DNA of 64,000 nt. Origin: Ovis canadensis. Taxonomy: Eukaryota; Chordata; Mammalia; Artiodactyla; Bovidae. The stretch covers positions 45,837,001-45,901,000 of the forward strand of contig NC_091260.1 of the NCBI RefSeq assembly GCF_042477335.2, given 5' to 3'. Positions 47,097 to 58,500 of the stretch are shown here, piece after piece. The translations under genes and the position numbers were made by a program. The notes under the pieces are model-generated. The model was not told the DNA's origin. It worked only from the letters and a program-made list of their open reading frames with translations, and ran no database searches. Every line of letters begins with the position of its first letter. The first letter of the stretch is position 1.

Positions 47097-47528
47097 GATC
47101 ATCATCTGAGCTATCAGCAAGTCAGAGTGGTAACATCAAAGATGACTGATTACAGATCACCATAACAAATACAGTAAAAAAGAGCTTGAAATATTGTTAA
47201 GAATTATCAAAATGTGACAGAGATATTAAGTGAGCAAATGGTGCTGGAAAAATGGTGCTGATAGACATGTTCAGTGCAGGGTTGCCACAAAACTTCAATT
47301 TGTAAAATACACAGTTATCTATGAAACGTAATAAAGCAAAGTACAATAAAATGAGGTATGCCTATATCTTGAAAAGAATAAAAGATTACTTTTATTACTT
47401 TTAAAATTTTTTCTTCTTTTAATTTCTTTTTAATACATATGACTGTTTCATCAAAAATTGATAACACTGTCTTCTGGAATTTACAATATATGTAAGTGCA
47501 ATAGCTTCAGTGCATGCATACTCAAAGA

Positions 47529-47763
47529 ACTGCTCAGTCATCTTCGACTCTTTGCAACCCCATGCGTATGTGCGTGCTCAGTCACTCAGTAGTGTCCGAC
47601 TCTTCACAACCCCATGGACTGTAGCCCGTCAGGCTCCTCTATGGAATTTTCTGGGCAAGAACACTTAAGTGGGTTGTCATTTCCTTTTCCTGAGAGTTTT
47701 CCCGACCTAGGGATGGAACCTGTCTCTTGCATTGGCAGAAAGATTCTTTATCACTGTGCCTCA
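47529..47763 (-). mobile_element. Bov-tA SINE preceded by a partial second copy
   Basis: A full reverse Bov-tA lies at about 47570-47763. Directly before it, 47529-47566 repeats the tail block (CTGCTCAGTCATCTTCGAC, CTTTGCAACCCCATG). This implies a second insertion or partial tandem duplication. Confidence 0.8.
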
Positions 47764-47769
47764 AGCCTA

Positions 47770-48001
47770 CAATGACCTAAATTTGTACCTTAATAATATA
47801 AAAAAATAAAATTGAAGTTCTATAATTTAAAAAGCAGAAAAAGAGAGATTAGAGCATAAATCAATGAAATAGAATATAGAATAAATCAGTAAGACCAAAA
47901 GCTGGCTCTTTGAGAATAATAAAATCAATAAAACTCTAGCCAGATTGGTCATGAAGAAAAAAAGAAAATAAATTACCAACATCAGCAAAGAATGAGGTAA
48001 C
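47770..48001 (+). mobile_element. Old L1 ORF2 fragment
   Basis: Forward text AGACCAAAAGCTGGCTCTTTG, AATCAATAAAACTCTAGCC and AAAGAAAATAAATTACC encodes the well-known L1 stretch after the endonuclease domain. Diverged. Confidence 0.7.
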
Positions 48002-48003
48002 AT

Positions 48004-48200
48004 GTGCTTAGTCACTCAGTCATGCCCAACTCTTTGCAACCCCATGGACTGTAGCCTGCCAGGCTCCTCTGTCTATGAGGATTCTCCAGGCAAGAATACC
48101 TGAGTGGGTTGCCATGCCCTCCTCCAGGGGATCTTCCCAACATGGGGATTGAATCCAGGTCTCCTGCACTGCAGCCAGATTCTTTACCATCTGAGTCACC
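48004..48200 (-). mobile_element. Bov-tA SINE
   Basis: Reverse copy from GTGCTTAGTCACTCAGTC to the head CATCTGAGTCACC. It probably interrupts the L1 piece just before it. Confidence 0.92.
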
Positions 48201-48988
48201 TAACTACACATAATTAAAAGTGGAGAGGATTTATTTTTGGCATAATAGCATGAAGAGTACGATGTAATGGTTCCCCAGAGAAACTGGAGAAAATTAATTT
48301 TAAAAAATCATTAAAATCTAAGAGTACACAGCAAAACAACAACAATAACAACAACAACTCAGTAAGAACAGTAAGAGTATGTGGGATTTGAACCAAGACA
48401 TCCCTCCTCCAGCTCAGAAAGACAGAAACTCCATTCTAGACCAAGGCAGTCAAGGAAACAGCACTCTGTCACCAAGTCAGAGGGCTTCCTTTCTAGGAAA
48501 AGCAGGACGTCAGGATTTCTCACTCTTCCCCCAACTACAAATGTTCAAGTTAAGGGATGGATAAGTGCACCGAAGATGTGAGAGCTCCTTTCTTCAGAAT
48601 GGCACCCACTTGTAGGACGGAGGCTCTTTCTTGGGCAGCACCACTGAGAATATAATGCTCTTTTCAACTGTAATTTTTAAATTCCTCAATTCCACTGAGA
48701 TAGGAGGACTGTTTCCTCTGCAAAGCGGAAGCAATTAGTGAGCAGGAGGTCATATGATCATGAATGTCTCTGGAATATTTTCTTCATGAGCAAGGAAAAA
48801 CATCTGGCTTTAGCACTTCATGAGTTTTCAGATAATTTGAAAACAGCAAGAATTTCCAGTTATTTTCACTGAATTAGTATTGAATAAGACAAAAAGTTAA
48901 TTCCTACTATTTCAGAAAAGAAACAGAAATTGTATGGCCATACCAGTAAATGAAATTTCAGTGAATATTCCAATCTTTAAGCAGTATA
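48201..48988. other. Intergenic 3' flank of FBXO4, nothing recognised
   Basis: A (CAA)n-like tract at 48332-48356, otherwise no repeat or gene. Overlapping 60-odd-codon frames at 48379-48581 are unsupported. Confidence 0.5.
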
Positions 48989-48994
48989 TTTATT
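48989..48994 (-). terminator. Candidate poly(A) signal AATAAA for FBXO4
   Basis: TTTATT on the plus strand reads AATAAA on the coding strand, 440 bp past the stop codon. It is the first canonical hexamer found downstream. Use unproven. Confidence 0.45.
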
Positions 48995-49433
48995 AAAAAT
49001 AGATAAAACTTATTTTCTGATAACCAGTTAAGTACCCTTGAAAAGAACCTATTGAAAGCTTAGTAAAGTTGCTATTCCCCACGATGGCAATCTTTGAACT
49101 GAACAGAAGAGAAATCACGAAGAATGAGAGAGGCACAAACTTGGTGTGGTTTTTTTTTTCAGAATTTAATATTAAAAAATATATATATGAAAGTTATTAA
49201 AAAATCTTAAAAGGTTCATTCTGGGGCCAAATCCTACCACTGAAACTTTTTTCTTGTAATTGATCTAAGGTAAAAAGTAAAAGTTATATAAAAATTAGAG
49301 TGGTGACAGCTGTCCAACATAAAGCCTACCTGCAAAAAGGCAGGGCAGAATGAGCTGACTTGAGCAAATATCCACACCACGACCTTAGTAACAAGTTTCA
49401 AATGCTTTCAGTTGCCAAGGTTGAAGAGGAGGA
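48995..49433 (-). other. FBXO4: FBXO4 3' UTR (extent inferred)
   Basis: Downstream of the stop on the coding strand. A variant hexamer ATTAAA (49165-49170, 264 bp past the stop) offers a shorter alternative end. AT-rich, no repeat recognised. Confidence 0.5.
49165..49170 (-). terminator. Alternative poly(A) signal ATTAAA for FBXO4
   Basis: The most common variant hexamer on the coding strand, closer to the stop than the AATAAA at 48989-48994. Use unproven. Confidence 0.35.
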
Positions 49434-49523
49434 TCATCTTGCATGCTTAGATTCTACTTCTTCAAGAATCCACTGAATACCATTCAAAAAACCAGTTAAA
49501 GTTTCAGCCTCAGTGTCCTGGAC
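49434..49523 (-). CDS. FBXO4: FBXO4 coding exon 7 (residues 359-387 and stop)
   Basis: 90 bp. Acceptor TTGCTCATAG. Encodes [20 protein letters not shown] and EEVESKHAR, then TGA at 49436-49434. Confidence 0.97.
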   Translation of the reverse strand, partial: VQDTEAETLTGFLNGIQWILEEVESKHAR

Positions 49524-52500
49524 CTATGAGCAAATAAAAAGAGATCATTTGCTAAGAAACTAAGCACAAATACTTATAATTATGTGGGACATTTTTCTGA
49601 ACACTCAAAAATCAATAGGACTAAAATAATCCCAGTAAACTGTAGATAAATAACCAAGTTTTGTCTTCTAAAGAGTTTAGATTAAAAATATCATCTTCTC
49701 TTACTATCAATATGAGGTTTATTACTTATCTTGGAACTCAGCTTTGATATCAAATATCTCCCACTGATTAAGCTACTAAAACTGACTTTTAGAATGCTCT
49801 TCTTTTAAAAAGAATGAAAAGAAAGAATAAAGTAAAATAAAATCAATTAGAAATTAAAGTGAAAAATAAAATGAGATTTTTCTCATTAGAGAAAATAGAA
49901 CCTTACCATCCATGGGTAGTTTAGATGATTCAGACGCAGCTCATGGGCCAAATAAAAACAGGGCATTCTTTTTACATTAGCTTGAGAAATACAAGATAAA
50001 ACCAACATTGGTCTCCCGGAAGATCCAAAAGCTGGATCAGTCATTGCCATAATACGAGAAAATTCATCTTGCCATTCATGTCCTAAGGAATGTAGTTAAA
50101 ATCCTTAATTTTCATTACTTAAAAAATAATAAAAAATTGAAAACTATAAAAATTACCAGGATCCAAACATAATAAACTGCATCTACCCCTCTATTGCTGT
50201 GTTCATTTACTGATCTTTCATAAAACTACATTAATCAGCCTTGCAAGGATCAGAATTTAGATGAAATCAGAGAGAACAAAAACAGTACCACTTACATGTT
50301 TCTATGGTTTAAAAGCAAAACTACTCTAATAAAAGTATTTTCTTCTCACAAATTCTGTAGCCATCACTACCCTTTCTTTCAAAGGCCAGAGTTTCTAAAA
50401 TTTAAACATATGATTGAGTCTAGCTTTTTTATTGAAACTGAAAATCTCTGCCTTTCAGTGGAGTGGCAGTCATTGACATTTGGTGGTGGGCAGAATTCTA
50501 AAATAACCCTAATAACTCAAATTCTTTTCTATTCCCTCCTCTGAGTGTGGGAAGAATCTGTAAATACATGGGATATCACCAACATGGTTAGGCTATATTA
50601 CAAGACACAGCTGACTTCAAGAAAGGGAGACTATAATCAGTGAGCCTAGTCTAGTCAGGTAAGCCCTTAAAACAGATGAGATTCTTCCTAGTCAGAGAGA
50701 TCCTCCATTGCTGGATTTGAAGACAGAGGGGTCACATGGCAAATGAAGATGGCCTGTGAAGCTGAGAGCAGCCCCCAGCTGACAGCCAGCAAGGAAACAG
50801 GGACCTCAGATCTACAAAAGTAAGCTGAATTCAGTCAATAATCTGAGTGAGCTAGATAGCAGATTTTTCCCCAGAACCTCCAGAAAGGGATGTAACCCAT
50901 CTCTCACCCGAATTTCAGCCTATGAGACACTTGGCTAAGAACCCAGCCATGCTGTATTCAGACTTCTGACATAAAGAACTCTGAGCTAATAAACAGATGC
51001 ATTTTTAAGCCACCAGGTTGGCAGTAATTTGTTATATATTAATAGAAAACAAACAAACATTGAATGTAATTATCAACACAGTACATTTAAATCTATCACA
51101 TATTTATTGAATTTTGACTTGTCCCCTCTATTCTTTGTTCTTTTCGCCCTCTTTTCCTGTGATCTTTTGAACTGACTTCTTTAATGATTACATTTTATCT
51201 TCACTACTGGCTTATTTAATTATATCTCTGTTACACTTTTTTAGTGGTTGGTTGCTCAAAGATTTACAAAGTTTATTTTAAGCTTACAACAGTCTACTTT
51301 TAAAAAGTATTATACAACTTCACATATAGAACCTTACAATACAACATTTCCATTTCTGACTTTCCATGCTGTGTAATATTGTTACAATATATTTTATTTT
51401 AAAAAATATGTTTTCCTTTAAATAATGATAAAGAAATTAAACTTAGAAAAAAAATTTTATGTATAGCTATACTGTTTCTATCTCAAGGCTTTTTCTTTCT
51501 TTCTGTAAATGTAGTTTTCCACCTGGTATACTATTCTCCCTGAAGTTTCCTTTAATATTTATTGTAATAAAAATTTGCTGACTGAACTTTCTCAGATTTT
51601 GTCTTAAAAAATGTCTTGATTTTGCCTTCATTTTGAAAGATATCTGCTGGATATTATCCCCCCCACCCCACCTTTTGCAATACTATAAAGATTTCCCTTC
51701 ATTACTATCTCATTTACAGCAAAATTCTATCAGAAAGTCTCTGTTCTTATCTTTGGTCCTCTATATGTATGTTTTGCTTTGCCCTGGCTGCCTTCAAGAT
51801 ATTCTCTTTATCTTTTGTTTTCACCAGTTTGGCTATGATGTATCTGTATTTTTTATTTATAACAGCTGGAGTTCTTTAAGAATCTTCAATCTGTGGTTTA
51901 TGTCTTTCAGTAATTTTGAAATAGATTTGGTCATTATTTATTCAGAAATTTCTTTTTCCCTGTTCTTACTCCCTTCATATTTTGGGACTCCAATCACATA
52001 TAAATTGAATCGGGGTCCACATACCACACACTATATTTTTATAAATAAGTATTTTGGTAAAAACTGCCAAGCCCATTCATTCACAAACTATCTATGGCTA
52101 TTTCTGCACTATAGTATCAGAGCTGAGTAACTGTAAGAGATTATATGGCTCACATGCCTAAAATATGTACTACCTAGACCTTTAAGAAAATGTCAACCCC
52201 CGAGTTAGAACACTTCATTGGTTTTCCCCAGCTCTTGCTCTGCCCTCCACTACCAATTTTTTTCCTTTTAAAAAATTTTTATTTCTTAATTAATTTCTGG
52301 CTATGCTGGGTCTTCGTTGCTATGTGGGCTTTTCTCTAGTTGTGGCAAGTGGGGGCTACTCTCTAATTGCAGTACACAGGCTTATCGCTGCAGTGCCTTC
52401 TCTTGTTGCAGAGCACAAACTCTAGGGTGCATGGGTTTCAATAACTGCAGCACACAGGCTCAGTAGTTGTGATTCCCAGGCTCTAGGACAAAAGCTCAGT

Positions 52501-55500
52501 TACTCCGTAGCATGTGGGATCTTCCTGGACCAGGGATCAAACCCATGTCTCCTGCATTGACAGGTGGATTCTTGACCACTGAGCCACCAGGGAACCCATC
52601 TCTTTAATCTGAGTAATTTTAATTGATCTATCTTCACATTCACAAAAGGTTTCCTTCGTTGATATGTCCTTTGAAGGAACTATTCACCTGTTGTATTTTT
52701 GGTATTTAGCAAACCCATTTTACTTTTTCATAGCTTCTTTCCCTCTGCTGAAAATCTCTACTTGTTCACATATATTGGTCACTTTTTTTTACTAGATTCT
52801 TCAACATATTAATCATAGTTCTTTTTATGTCCTTTCTGAGGGTGCCAATATTGAGGCCATTTCTGGGTCTAGTTCCATTGACTGCTTTATCTCTTAAGAA
52901 TGGGTCATTTCTTTTTTTTTTTCTTTTTTGTATCTTACACTTTTTAATTTAATGCTAGATGTTTTATGTGGAAGAACAGAAAAGACTGAGGTAAAAAGGA
53001 TTTACTTCTACAAATGGGTATGCTTCTTCTCCTGTTAGGCTATTTATGCAGTGAGACAAGTCCAATTAGTCAATAATTGAGCTGCATTTGGCTTTTGTTG
53101 TTATAGATAATTTCAGTGCACTGTAAACTGTAAATGCTTTCAACAGTGGACTGCTTCTACCTTTTTCCAAGTGAGAATAATATATTGCATATTTATGCCC
53201 TACCTTGTTCACAAAGGGTTTGGAAAAGAAATTACAATTTTGGCTTATGGCCCAATAGTATTCTATTTTCATGTTATTTATCAATGTGAATGGCAATTAT
53301 TCAGAATATATGGAGAGTGTTCTTAACTAATCCACTTTATTAAACACTCCACCAACTCCACCAACTCTACTAACTCACAATCTACTATCTGGATGATTAA
53401 AATAACCTAAAATTTCTCATTTACCTGCATAAATTATTTGAATAAGGCCAAAAGCAAACAAAATATCAATAACTAAAAGTACAGAAGCATAAAACAACAA
53501 AAAATACTATGTAGTTATAGTAGCAAACTTCAGTGTGCATCAGAATTCTGTAAAGTTTGTTTAAACAAACAGAGCCAAGACACAACCCACACCTATGAGT
53601 CATAATCTATCAGGATAGGAATCAGGCTGCCATGTTTTTAACAAGATCCACAGGTGATCCTAACGCACGTCAAGGTCTGAGAATCCAATATTGACAGTAA
53701 TAATATTAACAGAATCACATTGATAAAATTAGCCATGATATTCTTAATAAGCCACAATAAAGCCTATAAAAATACTTTATTATTTGCTTTGCAAAGAAAG
53801 TGCTTTTAAAAAGAAAATAAGATAATGCTTACTTTTATGAGCTTCAGCATTTGCAACATAGATGAACCCATCAACAACTTCACACACCTTCTGAATTTGT
53901 GGAATTACACTGTACCGGCTCCCTTGTTGATCGTCCCCTTCATTCTGTATATTGAACATCTTGTTAACTGCACTTGTATGTTCTTCTCTTGCTCTATCTC
54001 TTTCCTTTCTATAAGAAAAATGTAAATATAAAACATAAACAGACACTAAACAGACTTCAGCCCCTCTAAAATATTCTATCACTGATGCCTCAGGTAGGCT
54101 GCTAAGTAGGTAGCCTTACCTTGTAGTTGAATATAGTATTAGGATGTTGAATTTATGTTGATTGTTCAACTGAAAACTAACTCCTGATCCAATACCTAAA
54201 GGAGAAAATTACAATTATCAAAACAAAAAATAAAGATAGCAAAAGATGACAATGCAAAAATTACTTAATATAAAAAGAGCAAAAAAAAAACCAGGACAAG
54301 TTATATATAGCTTTGGAATAAAATGTTTATGTTGAAGAAAAGACGCTATATGCAATTTTCATTCACAAAATAGTAAATTATGGATACAGAATAAAAAACT
54401 CTTAGGCTTTAACATTGCTTTTTTTTAACCATCATCACTATCATCATTAACTTTATTATCATCCTATCAGTAGCAGCTACATCATAACAACTACTTCTAC
54501 TTATCCTCAAGACTGACTTAGTTTCAGTTTTTTTATGTTTCTCATTAGTCTCATACTCCACGTACACACTCAGCCAAATGGGTTTTTCCCCTGCACTCTG
54601 AAAAGGCATTTTTAAATTCATGGTGTCTTAGAAAATTTAAGAAATACGGCAAACACTGAAATTTGGAATTAGATTTGAGCTAGAATTTGTCACATATACC
54701 CATGTTTCTGTGAGCCTTGGTTTTGACACTGAAATATAGAAATAATACACATTTTTTAGGGTTATTGTAAGCATTACATACATAACTGATAAATAACAGG
54801 TGCCAAATATTACTTCTTACTATATTTTATATCTAAATCATTCAACACTATTATTTGTCTTTCTTTCTTAACTCTTTCCCTCCTTTGTGTTAACACTCAG
54901 GGGTTGATTCTCCTTTTGCCTTCTGCAAAGATCTCCTCCTCTTTGGCTTTGTGTCTTTTTGCTATATATTAATAAACATCCTTTTAGATCTGTCTACTCT
55001 TCTCCATTCCCACCCCACACCTTTAATTTAGATATCATCATCTCTCACCTGAACTTCTGTAATCATTTCTAACTATGCTCCTAAATCCACTTCTGTTCCC
55101 TACTATCCAATCTTCTGACAGCAGTTGGAGAGATTGCTTTAAAATGTCTTTAATTATGTCTCTTCTCTTCAAAGCTGCTGCTCTTCAGATAAATAAAAGT
55201 TTAACATAATATGGCCTCTACTTACTCATTGTGTTGTGCTTAGTCACTCAACTGTGTCCGACTCTTCGCAACCCCATGGACTGTAGCCCACCAGGCTCCT
55301 CAGTCCATGGGGATTCTCCAGGCAAGAATACTTGAATGGGTTGCCATGCCCTTCTCCAGGGGATCTTCCCAACCTAGGGATTGAACCCAGGTCTCCTGCA
55401 TTGCAGGTGATTCTTTGCTATCTGAGCCACCAGGGAAGCCCAAGAACAACTCCATCTTTCATATCCTTAATCCCTGCATTATAACCAATCTAGACATTTA

Positions 55501-58500
55501 AAGAAGCCATGCCATACTATCTTACACCACCATTTCAGGCAACACATTATATAGAGATCCTACCAGGGTCTGTAAGCATTTCAGGCAAAGTGGCCCTTAG
55601 TCTTCCACCACCAGGGGACTTCCCAAAGATATCATAAAAACATTCTACTATGTTGGGAAAGATGGAAGTCAGGAGGAGAAGGGGACAACAGAGGACGAGA
55701 TGGTTGGATGGTGTCACTGACTCAATGGATATGCATTTTGAGCAAGCTCCAGCAGATGGTGAAGGAAGCCTGGCATGCTCCAGTCCATGGGATTGCAAAG
55801 AATCAGACATAACTGAGTAACTGAACAACAACCATGCCTCTGATCTTTGTTTTCATCAGTTTAACTTCCAGAAACTACCTTCTCAACACATCTAACCTCA
55901 GTCCAGTAAGATTTGCATGCTGTTTTGTCCCACCTTGCCAATGACTCATCCCTTTATCCTTCCCTACGTCAAGGCTGTATATTGTCACTCTGCTTATTTA
56001 ACTTATATGCAGAGTACATCATGAGAAACGCCGGACTGGAAGAAACACAAGCTGGAATCAAGATTGCCGGGAGAAATATCAATAACCTCAGATATGCAGA
56101 TGACACCACCCTTATGGCAGAAAGTGAAGAGGAACTAAAAAGCCTCTTGATGAAAGTGAAAGAGGAGAGCGAAAAAGTTGGCTTAAAGCTCAACGTTCAG
56201 AAAACAAAGATCATGGCATCCGGTCCCATCACTTCATGGAAAATAGATGGGGAAACAGTAGAAACAGTGTCAGACTTTATTTTTGGGGGCTCCAAAATCA
56301 CTGCAGATGGTGAGTGCAGCCATGAAATTAAAAGACGCTTACTCCTTGGAAGAAAAGTTATGACCAACCTAGATAGTATATTCAAAAGCAGAGACATTAC
56401 TTTGCCAACTAAGGTCCGTCTAGTCAAGGCTATGGTTTTTCCTGTGGTCATTATGGATGTGAGAGTTGGACTGTGAAGAAGGCTGAGTGCCGAAGAATTG
56501 ATGCTTTTGAACTGTGGTGTTGGAGAAGACTCTTGAGAGTTTCTTGGACTGCAAGGAGATCCAACCAGTCCATTCTGAAGGAGATCAACCCTGGGATTTC
56601 TTTTGAAAGAATGATGCTAAAGCTGAAGCTCCAGTACTTTGGCCACCTCATGCAAAGAGTTGACTCATTGGAAAAGACTGATGCTGGGAGGGGTTGGGGG
56701 CAGGAGGAGAAGGGGACGACAGAGGATGAGATGGCTGGATGGCATCACGGACTCGATGGACGTGAGTCTGAGTGAACTCCAGGAGATGGTGATGGACAGG
56801 GAGGCCTGGGGTGCTGCGATTCATGGGGTGGCAAAAAGTCGGACATGACTGAGCGACTGAACTGAACTGAACTGAACTGAACCTTGCAGGATCTGAAGCA
56901 CAGTTAAGACTGGCAATTTCAAACAATCACAATTACTCTGCAGAATGAAATGGCTATTTCATATCAGCCAATTCCCCCATATTCCCAACCTCTTATTGAA
57001 ATGGGATCCTTCCACCTCATGACCCAACCTGAAACTGGCCTGTGCCTAGGTGCTGCTTCTCTTACAGTGGGCTTCTAGTAACTAAACTGCTTATTCTCTC
57101 ACATCTCAGGGTACAGAGATAAGTGCTCTCTTTACTTCTCAATGCCATGTCTTAAACCATTACTCACCAACCCTCTTGAAAAAACTCCATCTCTTTGAGA
57201 CACACACACCATTTAGCTCTAATACCATCTCCTCATCCTTAACCTGGTCACTTATGAATCTACTTTTGATAATCCCTTTCTCCAATCATGCGTTGAAGAT
57301 TATATCACCTGGCTCACAATCTTCTTTATTCTCAGAAACTTCCAAGTTCACATGGACTTCATATGATTCCCAAATCTTCATTTCTAGCCCAGATCTTTGA
57401 GACATGAATGCATAAAGTATTCCATAAAATAATTCATTTATTCATCAAATACATATTGAGTATCTACTATGTGCCTAGCACTACAGATACAACTAAGAAT
57501 AAAGCTGACAAGAGAGACTTCCCTGGTAGTCCAGTGGTTGAGAATCCATCTGCCAGTGCAAGGGATATAGTCCGGAATGATCGCACATGTCACAGAGCAA
57601 CTAAGTCTGTGCACCACAACTACGGAGCCTGCAAGCTGCAACTACTGAGCTTGAATGCTGTAACTACTGACGCCTGCATATCTAAAGCCCATGCTCTGCA
57701 ACAAAAGAAGCCACCAAAATGAGAAACCTGGGCATTGTAATGAAGAGTAGCCCCAGGGTCGCCGCAACTAGAAAAAGCCCACATGCAGGAGCAAAGACAC
57801 AGGCAGCCAAAAATAGTTTAAAAAACAGAAACGAAAAAACCTCTTAAGAAAAACAAGGCTGAGATTTCTGGTCTAATGGGACTCACATTCAAATGGCTAG
57901 CTTATAGCAGGCATCTCTGCTTGTGTAAAAAGTTTCTCTTCCTACTCCTGTGTCTCCTTAATCTAGAGAATGACACCATCATCCAATATGAAAAGAAGAG
58001 CCAGAAACCAGGAATTATACTTATTACTGCTGCTACACATTGAGTCAATTACATATCCTTCATATTTTATCACAATATTATAGTGGTTTCTTAGTGGGTA
58101 TTCATGCCTTTGGAGCTCCTTCTAATCAATTTTCCACTCAGGAGCCAGAATAATCTATCTAAAATGCCATCTTGATCATCTTTCTTTTCTGCTTCAAATC
58201 CTTCAATATAATGCTTAAGTTTGACACATAAGCATCTTCTCACTTGGCCCCACTCTAAACACAGAGCTACTTCAAGTGTCTCATGCACACCCAGAACTTT
58301 GAGAATTTAGAGATGCAGTTCTCACTGCTTAGAATATTTTACCCTTTTTTTGATGGCTTACTCCTGCTTATCAAAATGACTCATATATGGCATCATGTTC
58401 AATGCAGAGCTTTCTATGACCCTTACCTTTCTACACAGAAGCTCATTACACTATATTCTAATCACCTGTATACATGTCTCTGCCCTCACCTAGACTAATC

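Larger units (their letters stand above)
38603..47364 (+). mobile_element. Tigger1/MER2-like DNA transposon split by nested insertions
   Basis: The left end TTGGCATACCTTGG (38603) and right end ATGAGGTATGCCTA (to 47364) are imperfect inverted ends of a pogo/Tigger element, each bordered by TA. The body is recovered in five pieces: 38603-38698, about 42563-42594, 42798-42844, 46833-46867 and 47108-47364. Landmark texts are GAGTCACACAAATTG, AAGTTATGTTTACAG, CTATTAAGTGTGCAACAGC, AACTGCTAAAAAATGC and CAGGGTTGCCACAAAACTTC. Put end to end in this order they follow the known layout of the short, non-autonomous Tigger1 relatives. No transposase is present. Six younger elements have stretched about 0.5 kb of transposon to 8.8 kb. 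Confidence 0.88.
51540..53020 (-). mobile_element. Old L1M 3' UTR in intron 5, reverse, interrupted
   Basis: TTTTGCCTTCATTTTGAAAG, CCAGTTTGGCTATGATGTATC, GGGACTCCAATCACATAT and ATTGATCTATCTTCACATTC follow the reversed Mesozoic L1 3' UTR. Split by the hAT-like piece at 52015-52204 and the CHR SINE at 52283-52597. A 165-codon frame at 51633-52130 is a chance open stretch. Confidence 0.75.

Noticed and set aside
51633-52130. 165-codon plus-strand frame in FBXO4 intron 5
   Set aside because: Low-complexity, Phe/Leu/Tyr-rich translation of a reversed old L1 3' UTR; no coding signal.
55654-56881. The two adjacent BovB pieces as one element with an internal deletion
   Set aside because: The first piece (55654-55831) already ends in a complete 3' tail, and non-BovB sequence of about 130 bp lies between, so they are separate insertions.
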